Shown here piece by piece: positions 1 through 6,104 of a DNA stretch of 6,104 bases. The first letter of the stretch is position 1. Every line of letters begins with the position of its first letter. The notes beneath the pieces were generated by a model. The model made no database searches, had not been told where the DNA came from, and saw nothing but the letters and a program-made list of their open reading frames with translations. A program made the position numbers and the translations under genes. The stretch is from Bacteroidaceae bacterium (GTDB lineage: Bacteria; Bacteroidota; Bacteroidia; Bacteroidales; Barnesiellaceae_A), in contig JAFZDG010000310.1 in the NCBI GenBank assembly GCA_017561285.1, forward strand, positions 1-6,104, given 5' to 3'.

Positions 1-1
1 G

Positions 2-1207
2 TACTTCTTGGTATTTGCTGCTGAGAATGAAGATGGTCGTGATGAGATTACATTGAAAATCAATGTATGCACCCCCGAACAAATGCCATTCTCGTGGAGT
101 TTCGAACAAACGGAGTATAGTTATTCAAGTGGTCGTTCTATTCGTCTTATGCCCACCGAAATAACGAATGCCGATAATGCGGTGTTTACATGGAAAGTGG
201 ACGATGTAGTAGTGCAAGAGAGCAATTCGTCAATGTGGATATGCGACTTATCGCAAGAGGGAACATATAGAGTGACCGTAGAAGCAACTGTTGTTAATGA
301 AAGTTCGCAGATGACTCTTGTACAGGAGCTTGTAGTAAATGTGTGTCCGACTGAGGGTACATACTATCGCCCCTCTTCATCAGCCTCATCAAGATGGCTA
401 AACGATGTGTTTGAATATACACCTGCACCGGGACAGTTCATCAACGAAACCAAAACAGGAGGCTTCAGTGGTACTGAGACAACTCCCGAGGCTTCGTGCA
501 TCTATGCCGAGCAACGTTTTGCCAATCAATCTTGGGTATCGCTTGGCGGATTTGGTGGTTATGTGGTTGTAGGTTCTGACCATAGTGTTGAGAATAAAGA
601 TGGTTATGATTTTGCTGTGATAGGAAACTCGTTTTCGGGCTCAAGCGAACCCGGTGTTGTGTGGGTAATGCAGGATGATAATGGTAATGGCATACCCGAT
701 GATACTTGGTATGAATTACGTGGTAGTGAAACGGGTAAGGCTTCTACTGTAAGAGATTATGCCGTTACCTATTATCGTCCCTCGGCTGCCGGTATGCCCG
801 TACAATGGAAAGATAATGCAGGTAATAGTGGTGAGATAAATTATCTTGCCGATTATCACACACAAGATTATTATTACCCTGCATGGATAACATCCGATTC
901 TTACACTTTGCGTGGTACTCTTCTCGAATCCAAGTGTTACGATAAGTCTGGTAATGGCTCATATTGGATACTTCCCGAGTATGATTGGGGATACGCCGAT
1001 AACTTCAGTGCAATAGATTGTAATCAGAAGGGCGATAAGGCTAACAAGTTTGATATATCTAATGCTATTGATTATGCCGGAAATAGTATCTCGTTGCAGT
1101 ATGTAGATTTTATAAAAGTACAAACAGCCACCAATGCCCAGTGTGGATGGATTGGTGAAAACTCGACCGAGGTATGTGGATTTTACGATTGTAGTATTAC
1201 TGAATAA
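2..1207 (+). CDS. PKD/Ig-like surface protein, 5'-truncated, in a BtuG/BtuB-type operon
   Basis: The frame is open from base 2, so the start and any signal peptide lie outside the window; a TTG at 8 is not a credible start. Seen: the first ~25 codons read as the last strand of a PKD/Ig-like domain (AENEDG...ITLKINV). A second such module spans about 86-346 and ends in GTYRVTVEA and VVNVCP. The remaining ~285 residues form one larger domain rich in aromatics, Gly and Asn. It holds DGYDFAVIGNSF (about 599-634), an acidic loop DDNGNGIPDD (674-703) resembling a Ca2+-binding loop, and a C-terminal DFIKVQTATNAQCGWIGENS...CGFYD stretch (1106-1189) with two cysteines that could pair. Known: proteins of this general build are often labelled cell surface or PKD-domain protein beside TonB receptors in Bacteroidota. 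Inferred: an exported accessory factor for the uptake system encoded directly downstream. Whether it corresponds to BtuH-type B12-binding lipoproteins cannot be decided here. Confidence 0.8.
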   Translation, partial: YFLVFAAENEDGRDEITLKINVCTPEQMPFSWSFEQTEYSYSSGRSIRLMPTEITNADNAVFTWKVDDVVVQESNSSMWICDLSQEGTYRVTVEATVVNESSQMTLVQELVVNVCPTEGTYYRPSSSASSRWLNDVFEYTPAPGQFINETKTGGFSGTETTPEASCIYAEQRFANQSWVSLGGFGGYVVVGSDHSVENKDGYDFAVIGNSFSGSSEPGVVWVMQDDNGNGIPDDTWYELRGSETGKASTVRDYAVTYYRPSAAGMPVQWKDNAGNSGEINYLADYHTQDYYYPAWITSDSYTLRGTLLESKCYDKSGNGSYWILPEYDWGYADNFSAIDCNQKGDKANKFDISNAIDYAGNSISLQYVDFIKVQTATNAQCGWIGENSTEVCGFYDCSITE

Positions 1208-1210
1208 GAT

Positions 1211-2275
1211 ATGAAGGTAAAATTATATTATGTAATCATACTTACACTCTTGTTTATTTCAACATCATGTATGAAATGGGAGTATGGTATTGAAGAAGAT
1301 TTTGATGCCGACGGCACCGGATTGTTTATTACCAACGAAGGTAACTTTCAGTATGGCAATGCTACTCTTTCATACTACAATCCCGATACCAAAGTTGTTG
1401 AAAATGAGGTGTTCTATAGATCCAACGCTATGAAATTGGGCGATGTGGCTCAATCGATGTGTATATATAACGATGTTGGGTGGGTAGTGGTGAACAATTC
1501 GCATGTGATATTTGCTATTGATACCAACACCTTCAAAGAACGAGGTCGTATTACAAATCTCACCTCGCCACGTTATATGCACTTCGTGTCGGATGAGAAA
1601 GCCTATGTAACGCAATTGTGGGATAATCGTATTTTTATTGTTAATCCTCGATTGTACGAGATTACAGGATATATCGAGTGTCCCAATATGACAATGGAGT
1701 CGGGCTCTACCGAGCAAATGGTACAGTATGGTAAGTATTTATATGTCAACTGCTGGTCGTATCAAAATCGCATATTAAAAATTGATACTGAAACCGACAA
1801 GGTTGTAGGTGAGTTAGTTGTGGGTATTCAGCCTACCTCGCTTGTACTCGACAAGAATAACAAGCTATGGACTATAACTGACGGCGGTTATAAAGGATCT
1901 CCATATGGCTATGAAGCACCATCGCTCTATTGCATCGATGCCGAAACATTCACGATCGAAAAAGAGTTTCGTTTCAGGTTGGGAGATAGTCCTTCGGAGT
2001 TGCAGCTCAATAAAGAGCGCGATGTGTTATATTGGCTCAACGATGATGTGTGGGCAATGTCGGTCGATGCCGAACGTGTGCCGGTTCGTCCTTTTTTGGA
2101 TAACAAAGGTACGATATATTACGGACTTACCATTAATCCTCATAATGGTGAGGTATATATAGCCGATGCAATAGACTACCAACAGCAAGGTAAAATATAC
2201 CGTTACACGAATGATGGGGTTTTGATTGATGAATTTTATGTAGGTATAATACCGGGTGCTTTTTGTTGGAAATAA
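1211..2275 (+). CDS. btuG: BtuG-like YncE/DUF5074 beta-propeller surface lipoprotein
   Basis: 354 residues. A short basic N-terminus and hydrophobic stretch (residues 4-16) lead to STS-C, with Cys20 the likely lipidated residue; the -3 position is Ser rather than Leu, a loose lipobox. The rest is a repeated beta-strand pattern typical of a seven-bladed YncE-type propeller: TNEGNFQYGNATLSYYNPD (41-59), LGDVAQSM (76-83), VNNSHVIFAIDT (94-105), SPRYMHF (119-125), TEQMVQYGKYLYVNCWS (167-183), KLWTITDGG (218-226), SPYGYEAPSLYCID (230-243) and the terminal GIIPGAFCWK. These match my memory of the DUF5074/YncE family that includes Bacteroides BtuG, a surface lipoprotein that binds cobalamin very tightly and caps BtuB. 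The gene begins 3 bases after the preceding stop and lies 9 bases before the receptor gene, so it is cotranscribed. Family call is firm; ligand (corrinoid) is inferred from the BtuG-BtuB order. Confidence 0.85.
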   Translation: MKVKLYYVIILTLLFISTSCMKWEYGIEEDFDADGTGLFITNEGNFQYGNATLSYYNPDTKVVENEVFYRSNAMKLGDVAQSMCIYNDVGWVVVNNSHVIFAIDTNTFKERGRITNLTSPRYMHFVSDEKAYVTQLWDNRIFIVNPRLYEITGYIECPNMTMESGSTEQMVQYGKYLYVNCWSYQNRILKIDTETDKVVGELVVGIQPTSLVLDKNNKLWTITDGGYKGSPYGYEAPSLYCIDAETFTIEKEFRFRLGDSPSELQLNKERDVLYWLNDDVWAMSVDAERVPVRPFLDNKGTIYYGLTINPHNGEVYIADAIDYQQQGKIYRYTNDGVLIDEFYVGIIPGAFCWK

Positions 2276-2284
2276 TTTGATGTT

Positions 2285-4330
2285 ATGGTAAAATCAAGAT
2301 TTATATTGTGCATACTCTTGTTTGTATTATGCGTCACTCGGTCGAGTGCCATAGGCGACATAGACAAAGATGTAGAAATATCGGAAGTAACAGTGTATGG
2401 TCGTCGTCCAATGAAAGAGATTGGTACACAGCTTACAAAGCTTGACTCAATGGCACTGAAAGAGAATATCGCTCTTTCTATGGCCGATGTGTTGGCCTAT
2501 AACTCGTCTATTTTTGTCAAAAATCATGGCCGCGCTACGCTATCAACAGTCTCTTTTCGTGGTACTTCGGCCTCGCATACACAGGTGACGTGGAACGGTA
2601 TGAAGATAAACAACCCGATGCTGGGTATGACCGATTTTTCGATGATACCTTCATATTTCATTGACGATGCTTCGTTATTGCATGGCACATCTTCGGTCAA
2701 TGAGGTAGGCGGCGGACTCGGTGGTGCTGTCAAGTTATCTACAAAACCGGCGCAAAATGAAGGCTTTGGGCTGCAGTATATTCAAGGCATAGGTTCATTC
2801 AGTACCTTCGATGAGTTTTTGCGATTGACATATGGCGACCAACATTGGCAAATCTCTACTCGTGCCGTTTTCTCATCATCGCCCAACGATTATGAGTACC
2901 GCAATCGCGATAAAAAGATTAATGTATATGACGAAGATATGAATATCATCGACCAGTACTACCCGATAGAGCGTAACAAGAGTGGGGCGTTTAAGGATTT
3001 GCATATCCTACAAGAAGTTTACTATAATACCGGCAAGGGCGATTGTATAGGACTAAATGCCTGGTATATTAACTCAAATCGCGAGTTGGCTATGCTTACG
3101 GTCGATTATGGCGATGATACCCAATTTGACAACCGTCAACGTGAAGAGACATTTCGCGGGGTACTCTCATGGGAGCACATACGCAAAAGTTGGAAACTCA
3201 AGGCTCAGGCCGTATATCTACACACTTGGCTTGCCTATGATTATAAGCGTGATATAGGTAATGGCAATATGGCCTCTATGACAAGTTCGCGTAGTAATAT
3301 TAATACTATTTCATCTCAGGTAGATAGTGAGTATTTCCTTAACGATAAGTGGCTTTTTACAGCAACACTATCTGCCAATCAGCATTTCGTATATAGTCAC
3401 GATAAAGCCATTATTTCGCAAGAGGGTAATAATGCCATCGTTGGTTATGATAAAGGTCGTTTCGAAATGTCTGGCTCACTCTCGGCCAAGTGGCAACCGG
3501 TGAAACGATTGGGGTTGTCTCTCGTACTGCGTGAGGAGATAATCGGAGAACAATTGAGTCCTATTATTCCTGCATTCTTTATAGATGGAGTCTTGTTTGA
3601 GCCTGCCAATATTATGCTAAAGGCTTCCGTATCACGTAATTTCAGAGCGCCTACGCTCAACGACCTATATACCTTGCCCGGTGGTAATCCCGAACTGAGA
3701 AATGAACGAGGTTGGACTTATGATGCCGGTATGTCATTCGCTATAGGTCGAGACAAAATTTATTCGTTGCGTGGCTCGGTAAGTTGGTTCGAGTCGTTTA
3801 TACATGATTGGATTCTGTGGTTACCTACAACACAAGGTTTTTTCTCTCCACGTAATATAAAGGATGTACACGCCTATGGTATAGAGGCACAAGGCAATCT
3901 TGTATTGCATCTTCCTAAAGATTGGACAATTGATCTCAACGGTACTTTTTCTTGGACTCCCTCAATCAACGAGGGTGAACCGGTTTCGCCGGCCGACAAA
4001 TCTATAGGAATGCAATTGCCCTATGTACCCGAATACTCCTCATCGGTGGTAGGACGATTGTCTTGGCGCGACTGGACTTTTATGTATAAATGGTGTTATT
4101 ATAGCGAGCGATATACTATGTCGAGCAACGATATTTCATTCTCCGGTAAGCTGCCCGAATATTTTATGAGTAACATTTCGTTGGAAAAGTTATTGTCGTT
4201 CAAGTATCTCGATTTATCTCTTAAGGGTGTAATCAATAATCTCTTTAACGAAGAGTATTTGTCGGTATTATCACGCCCTATGCCCGGTATAAATTTCGAA
4301 ATATTTGTTGGTATCACCCCCAAATGGTGA
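2285..4330 (+). CDS. btuB: TonB-dependent outer-membrane receptor, BtuB-like (probable corrinoid transporter)
   Basis: 681 residues. The signal peptide is residues 1-22 (hydrophobic 6-17, cleavage likely after SSA). A TonB-box-like EVTVYGRR lies at 34-41. The plug domain runs from about 43 to 155, with SFRGTSASHTQVTWNGMKINN (90-110) and GGGLGGAVKLSTKP (142-155). The 22-strand barrel fills the rest, with the TBDT signature RNFRAPTLNDLY (451-462) followed by GGNPELRNERG (466-476), then NLFNEEYLSVLSRPMPG near the end and a terminal Trp. It imports a ligand across the outer membrane using TonB/ExbBD energy. It is compact and lacks the CarboxypepD_reg-like extension of SusC proteins, and no susD is adjacent, which argues against a glycan system. 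The propeller lipoprotein just upstream points to a BtuB of the gut Bacteroidota type. A siderophore or other small-ligand receptor remains possible. The last codons overlap a terminator-like hairpin. Confidence 0.88.
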   Translation: MVKSRFILCILLFVLCVTRSSAIGDIDKDVEISEVTVYGRRPMKEIGTQLTKLDSMALKENIALSMADVLAYNSSIFVKNHGRATLSTVSFRGTSASHTQVTWNGMKINNPMLGMTDFSMIPSYFIDDASLLHGTSSVNEVGGGLGGAVKLSTKPAQNEGFGLQYIQGIGSFSTFDEFLRLTYGDQHWQISTRAVFSSSPNDYEYRNRDKKINVYDEDMNIIDQYYPIERNKSGAFKDLHILQEVYYNTGKGDCIGLNAWYINSNRELAMLTVDYGDDTQFDNRQREETFRGVLSWEHIRKSWKLKAQAVYLHTWLAYDYKRDIGNGNMASMTSSRSNINTISSQVDSEYFLNDKWLFTATLSANQHFVYSHDKAIISQEGNNAIVGYDKGRFEMSGSLSAKWQPVKRLGLSLVLREEIIGEQLSPIIPAFFIDGVLFEPANIMLKASVSRNFRAPTLNDLYTLPGGNPELRNERGWTYDAGMSFAIGRDKIYSLRGSVSWFESFIHDWILWLPTTQGFFSPRNIKDVHAYGIEAQGNLVLHLPKDWTIDLNGTFSWTPSINEGEPVSPADKSIGMQLPYVPEYSSSVVGRLSWRDWTFMYKWCYYSERYTMSSNDISFSGKLPEYFMSNISLEKLLSFKYLDLSLKGVINNLFNEEYLSVLSRPMPGINFEIFVGITPKW

Positions 4331-4353
4331 TGGATTATAGTATATCCATCACC
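4326..4353. terminator. Shared convergent terminator hairpin overlapping both stop codons
   Basis: A perfect inverted repeat: GGTGATGGAT (4326-4335) and ATCCATCACC (4344-4353) form a 10-bp stem, half G-C, around an 8-base loop. It includes the receptor's TGA (4328-4330) and the HAD gene's TAA (4335-4337 on the - strand), which are only 4 bases apart. The stem is followed by TCTTTC on the + strand and by ATTTGGGG on the - strand, so the U-tract is weak both ways. The position between converging genes supports a bidirectional terminator; the weak U-tracts leave efficiency uncertain. Confidence 0.6.
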
Positions 4354-5039
4354 TCTTTCAGACTGTGTACAGTGTGCTGAGGCTCTTGAGTAGTGATGCC
4401 TCGGTGGTTGCGGTCGAAGTATATTTGCCCCCATCCGGCTTGCATGGCTCCCAATATATCGGCATCGTAATTGTCGCCTATCATAAGGGTGTCTGCAGCT
4501 TGTGAATGGGTTACTTCGAGGGCATAGTCAAATAGTCGGCGGTCGGGTTTATTGATACCGATTTCGTCCGATAACACCATTCGCTCGAAATAATCCTCTA
4601 TACCGGCCGATTGCAACTTCTTGTGTTGTACTTCTATAAATCCATTGCTGAGAATATAGAGGTTATAACCACGTTGGGTGAGATAGTCGAGTAGCTCTAT
4701 GGCATATGGCACAAGTTGCGTTTGCAGGGCAAGAGTGTCGAGGTAGTACTCGTTCATACGTTGTGCCAGGCGGTTGTCGATGTCGTTGTAACCTATCGTG
4801 CGAAGTAAGTGGGCATATCGCTCGATGATAAGAAAGTCTTTTTCAATCTTGCCATGATGATAGAGTGCCCACAGCTCGCTATTCTTGGCGTAGTATGCCG
4901 AGCTAAAAGCATCATAATCGGGGTAGATACGAGCTATATCGAGGTCGCGATACATTATCTCGAGCGACACGTGCGAGTTGGCTGTAAAGTCCCATATCGT
5001 GTCGTCGAGGTCTATAAATATATTGCGATAGTGTGTCAT
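4335..5039 (-). CDS. YjjG-like HAD-superfamily phosphatase (probable 5'-nucleotidase)
   Basis: 234 residues from the ATG at 5039. I prefer this start because the frame extends only to a TTG at 5069, which would overlap the ddh stop, while MTHYRNIF begins immediately before motif I and has an AAAGGG 6 bases upstream. All four HAD motifs are present: IDLDDT with nucleophile Asp10 and acid Asp12; LSNG with Ser131; NKPDRRLF with Lys164; GDNYDADI with Asp189 and Asp194. The region between motifs I and II is helical, as expected for a subfamily I (C1) cap. Length and the SNGF...Q...L..AGI pattern fit the YjjG family, cytosolic Mg2+-dependent nucleotidases that dephosphorylate (non-canonical) pyrimidine nucleoside monophosphates. 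It follows ddh by 22 bases and is probably cotranscribed, though no shared pathway is obvious. Other small phosphate esters are possible substrates. Confidence 0.88.
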   Translation of the reverse strand: MTHYRNIFIDLDDTIWDFTANSHVSLEIMYRDLDIARIYPDYDAFSSAYYAKNSELWALYHHGKIEKDFLIIERYAHLLRTIGYNDIDNRLAQRMNEYYLDTLALQTQLVPYAIELLDYLTQRGYNLYILSNGFIEVQHKKLQSAGIEDYFERMVLSDEIGINKPDRRLFDYALEVTHSQAADTLMIGDNYDADILGAMQAGWGQIYFDRNHRGITTQEPQHTVHSLKEVMDIL

Positions 5040-5045
5040 ATGCCG

Positions 5046-5051
5046 CCCTTT
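5046..5051 (-). promoter_or_regulatory. Shine-Dalgarno-like AAAGGG supporting the 5039 start
   Basis: On the - strand AAAGGG ends 6 bases before the ATG at 5039, in the 22-base gap after the ddh stop codon. Bacteroidota use such sites only weakly, but it supports this ATG over the upstream TTG. Confidence 0.4.
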
Positions 5052-5061
5052 ATCTATATTT

Positions 5062-5949
5062 TTATACAAGTTGCTTTATCCACTCTTCTCGGCCGCCGGG
5101 CAGAAGGTCAACAACCGGTATCTCTATCATTGTGTATGCACCGGGTTGTTGTCGCATCGAGGCACGAGCCACATTTACGAGCATTTGGGCTGTAAGAGCC
5201 GGATTGTTGATGCTCATATTGAACTCAAATCGTTGGTTCTGAGTCTTGCCCGATACGCCTTTGCGCACCATATTCACACCATGTCCCATATCAATGACAT
5301 CATCTACCGAGGGTACTTCTATTACGTGTGTCTCGTCATGAACAAAGTATGGATCGGCTTTGATTTTGGCTGCCACATCGGCCAATTGATAGCCTTCGAG
5401 CAACTCTACATATACCATGCGGCGGTGAATACTTGTACCTACGGGTATGGTCATAGATAATGCTGCTTTCACACCCTCTATAGCCTTAACTGCAACGGTG
5501 TGTCCCATACTCATACCGGGACCGAAATTGGTGTCGGTAATACCTTTGGGAGCGCAAGCTTGCATAAGTGTACGCACTACCGAGTCGCTTCCGGGATCCC
5601 ATCCGGCCGATATGATAGATACTCTGCCGCATTGGCGGGCTTTCTTGTCGAGGCTGTTGCGCAGATCGATAATGCTTGAGTGAATATCGTAGCTGTCGAC
5701 TGTGTTCATACCCAATTCAAGCGCCTGCAAAGCATACTCTTCAACCTTGCGGGTAGGGGTACAGAGAATAGCAACATCGGCCTTCAATTCGGCAAGATTG
5801 CTTGTGACTTTATAGGGTTTCAACTCTTCGGGAATGTTGTTGCTGTCGCGACGAACGATGCCTGCAATTTCAAAGTCGGTCGATGCTTTCAATGCTTCAA
5901 TAACATAGCGGCCTATATTTCCATAGCCTACAACTGCTGCTTTTATCAT
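5062..5949 (-). CDS. ddh: meso-Diaminopimelate dehydrogenase (EC 1.4.1.16), type II-like
   Basis: 295 residues from ATG at 5949. The enzyme reductively aminates tetrahydrodipicolinate to meso-diaminopimelate with NADPH and ammonia, a one-step route to peptidoglycan cross-linking diamino acid and lysine, in the cytosol. Seen: Rossmann motif VVGYGNIGRY (6-15), the RR pair at 33-34 after strand 2 suited to the NADP phosphate, CTPTRKVEEYAL (63-74), DSYDIH (85-90), SAGWDPGSDSVVRTL (114-128), NFGPGMSMGHTVAVKAIEGV (141-160), DPYFVHDETHV (199-209), GVSGKTQNQRFEF (231-243) and RQQPGAYTMIEIPVVDLLPG (266-285). These motifs and the length agree with the shorter type II group typified by the Symbiobacterium thermophilum enzyme, as I remember it, rather than the ~320-residue Corynebacterium type. 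It appears intact. It is the first gene of a two-gene unit with its own leader at 5950-6054. Confidence 0.96.
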   Translation of the reverse strand: MIKAAVVGYGNIGRYVIEALKASTDFEIAGIVRRDSNNIPEELKPYKVTSNLAELKADVAILCTPTRKVEEYALQALELGMNTVDSYDIHSSIIDLRNSLDKKARQCGRVSIISAGWDPGSDSVVRTLMQACAPKGITDTNFGPGMSMGHTVAVKAIEGVKAALSMTIPVGTSIHRRMVYVELLEGYQLADVAAKIKADPYFVHDETHVIEVPSVDDVIDMGHGVNMVRKGVSGKTQNQRFEFNMSINNPALTAQMLVNVARASMRQQPGAYTMIEIPVVDLLPGGREEWIKQLV

Positions 5950-5996
5950 AGTGGTATATTCTTTATCGTTTTTAATTTATAGTTTAAGAACAACGG

Positions 5997-6018
5997 TTGG
6001 CATAAACAAGTGTGCCAA
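5997..6018. repeat. Inverted repeat TTGGCA-N10-TGCCAA in the ddh leader
   Basis: TTGGCATA (5997-6004) and TGTGCCAA (6011-6018) are complementary over 8 positions with one mismatch (6003/6012), leaving a 6-base loop. It lies 48-69 bases upstream of the ddh start, inside the mRNA leader if transcription begins near the TATATTTG element. It could be a protein operator or a small leader hairpin; chance cannot be excluded. Confidence 0.35.
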
Positions 6019-6029
6019 ATAATGTGTGC

Positions 6030-6044
6030 TTTGACAATGTCAAA
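6030..6044. promoter_or_regulatory. Perfect palindrome TTTGACA-A-TGTCAAA, candidate operator
   Basis: Two 7-base arms (6030-6036 and 6038-6044) are perfectly complementary around one base. On the - strand it begins 2 bases after the -7 element and so covers the expected transcription start. A dimeric repressor bound here would block initiation. No regulator is encoded in the window, so the binding factor is unknown. Confidence 0.4.
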
Positions 6045-6046
6045 TG

Positions 6047-6054
6047 CAAATATA
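6047..6054 (-). promoter_or_regulatory. Bacteroidota-type -7 promoter element for ddh
   Basis: TATATTTG on the - strand is an exact match to the TAnnTTTG consensus of the Bacteroidota primary sigma factor. It would give a leader of roughly 90 bases before the ddh ATG. No TTTG -33 element is found at the usual 19-21 base spacing, so the promoter is only a candidate. From 6055 to 6104 no gene or other clear signal is seen. Confidence 0.45.
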
Positions 6055-6104
6055 AGAAGAAAAAGTAATACTTTATATTATCGATGGCGGGTAGTTTTCG
6101 TAAA

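Noticed and set aside
1370..1717. 115-codon open frame on the - strand inside the propeller gene
   Set aside because: It lies wholly antisense to a well-supported family gene and its translation shows no recognisable domain.
1208..2284. Cobalamin riboswitch for the btuG/btuB-like genes
   Set aside because: The intergenic gaps are only 3 and 9 bases; any riboswitch would be upstream of the window.
2285..4330. SusC-type glycan receptor
   Set aside because: There is no N-terminal carboxypeptidase-regulatory-like extension, the protein is far shorter than SusC proteins, and no susD follows.
5040..5069. Ten-codon N-terminal extension of the HAD protein from a TTG
   Set aside because: It would overlap the ddh stop and adds residues before the usual HAD N-terminus; the ATG at 5039 fits the family and has a purine-rich site upstream.
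4809..5460. Overlapping + strand open frames of 128, 69 and 129 codons across the HAD-ddh junction
   Set aside because: They are antisense to two strongly supported enzymes, are rich in Cys, His and Tyr as expected of shadow frames, and overlap one another.
5447..5982. + strand open frames of 78 and 100 codons antisense to the 5' part of ddh
   Set aside because: Both are shadows of the conserved dehydrogenase, and no start signal or domain is seen.
6016..6023. ATTATTTG on the - strand as an alternative -7 element
   Set aside because: The TA dinucleotide does not match TAnnTTTG, and the nearest upstream TTTG motifs are 17 and 23 bases away, outside the usual spacing.

Overview
The window looks like a Bacteroidales (gut-type Bacteroidota) chromosome. 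The evidence is a moderate-GC, tightly packed gene layout, mostly without Shine-Dalgarno motifs, a Bacteroidota-style -7 element (TAnnTTTG), and proteins whose closest remembered relatives are Bacteroides-type surface proteins. No mobile element, CRISPR array, tRNA or rRNA is visible.

Positions 1-4330 (+ strand) hold three genes in a tight operon, with gaps of 3 and 9 bases. The first, cut by the left edge, is the C-terminal part of a secreted or surface protein with PKD/Ig-like modules and a large uncharacterised C-terminal domain. The second is a lipoprotein of the YncE/DUF5074 seven-bladed propeller type and resembles BtuG. The third is a compact TonB-dependent receptor with plug and barrel, without the N-terminal extension of SusC proteins and without a SusD neighbour. 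Together they look like a corrinoid (vitamin B12) uptake module: the propeller lipoprotein would capture the ligand outside the cell and hand it to the BtuB-like channel, with the PKD protein as an accessory surface component. The substrate is inferred from family and context. No cobalamin riboswitch lies in the window, and the operon's promoter and leader are beyond the left edge.

Positions 4335-5949 (- strand) hold two housekeeping genes transcribed toward the operon: ddh (meso-diaminopimelate dehydrogenase, type II-like) followed after 22 bases by a YjjG-like HAD phosphatase. The two convergent units are only 4 bases apart. A perfect 10-bp inverted repeat spans both stop codons and probably acts as a shared terminator.

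Positions 5950-6104 are non-coding: the ddh leader and promoter region, with a TATATTTG -7 match and two inverted repeats. From 6055 to the right edge I see nothing identifiable.

The most interesting content is the possible three-component corrinoid capture system, especially its first protein, together with the shared terminator and the palindrome at the ddh promoter. The families themselves are known; I do not see a wholly new system.
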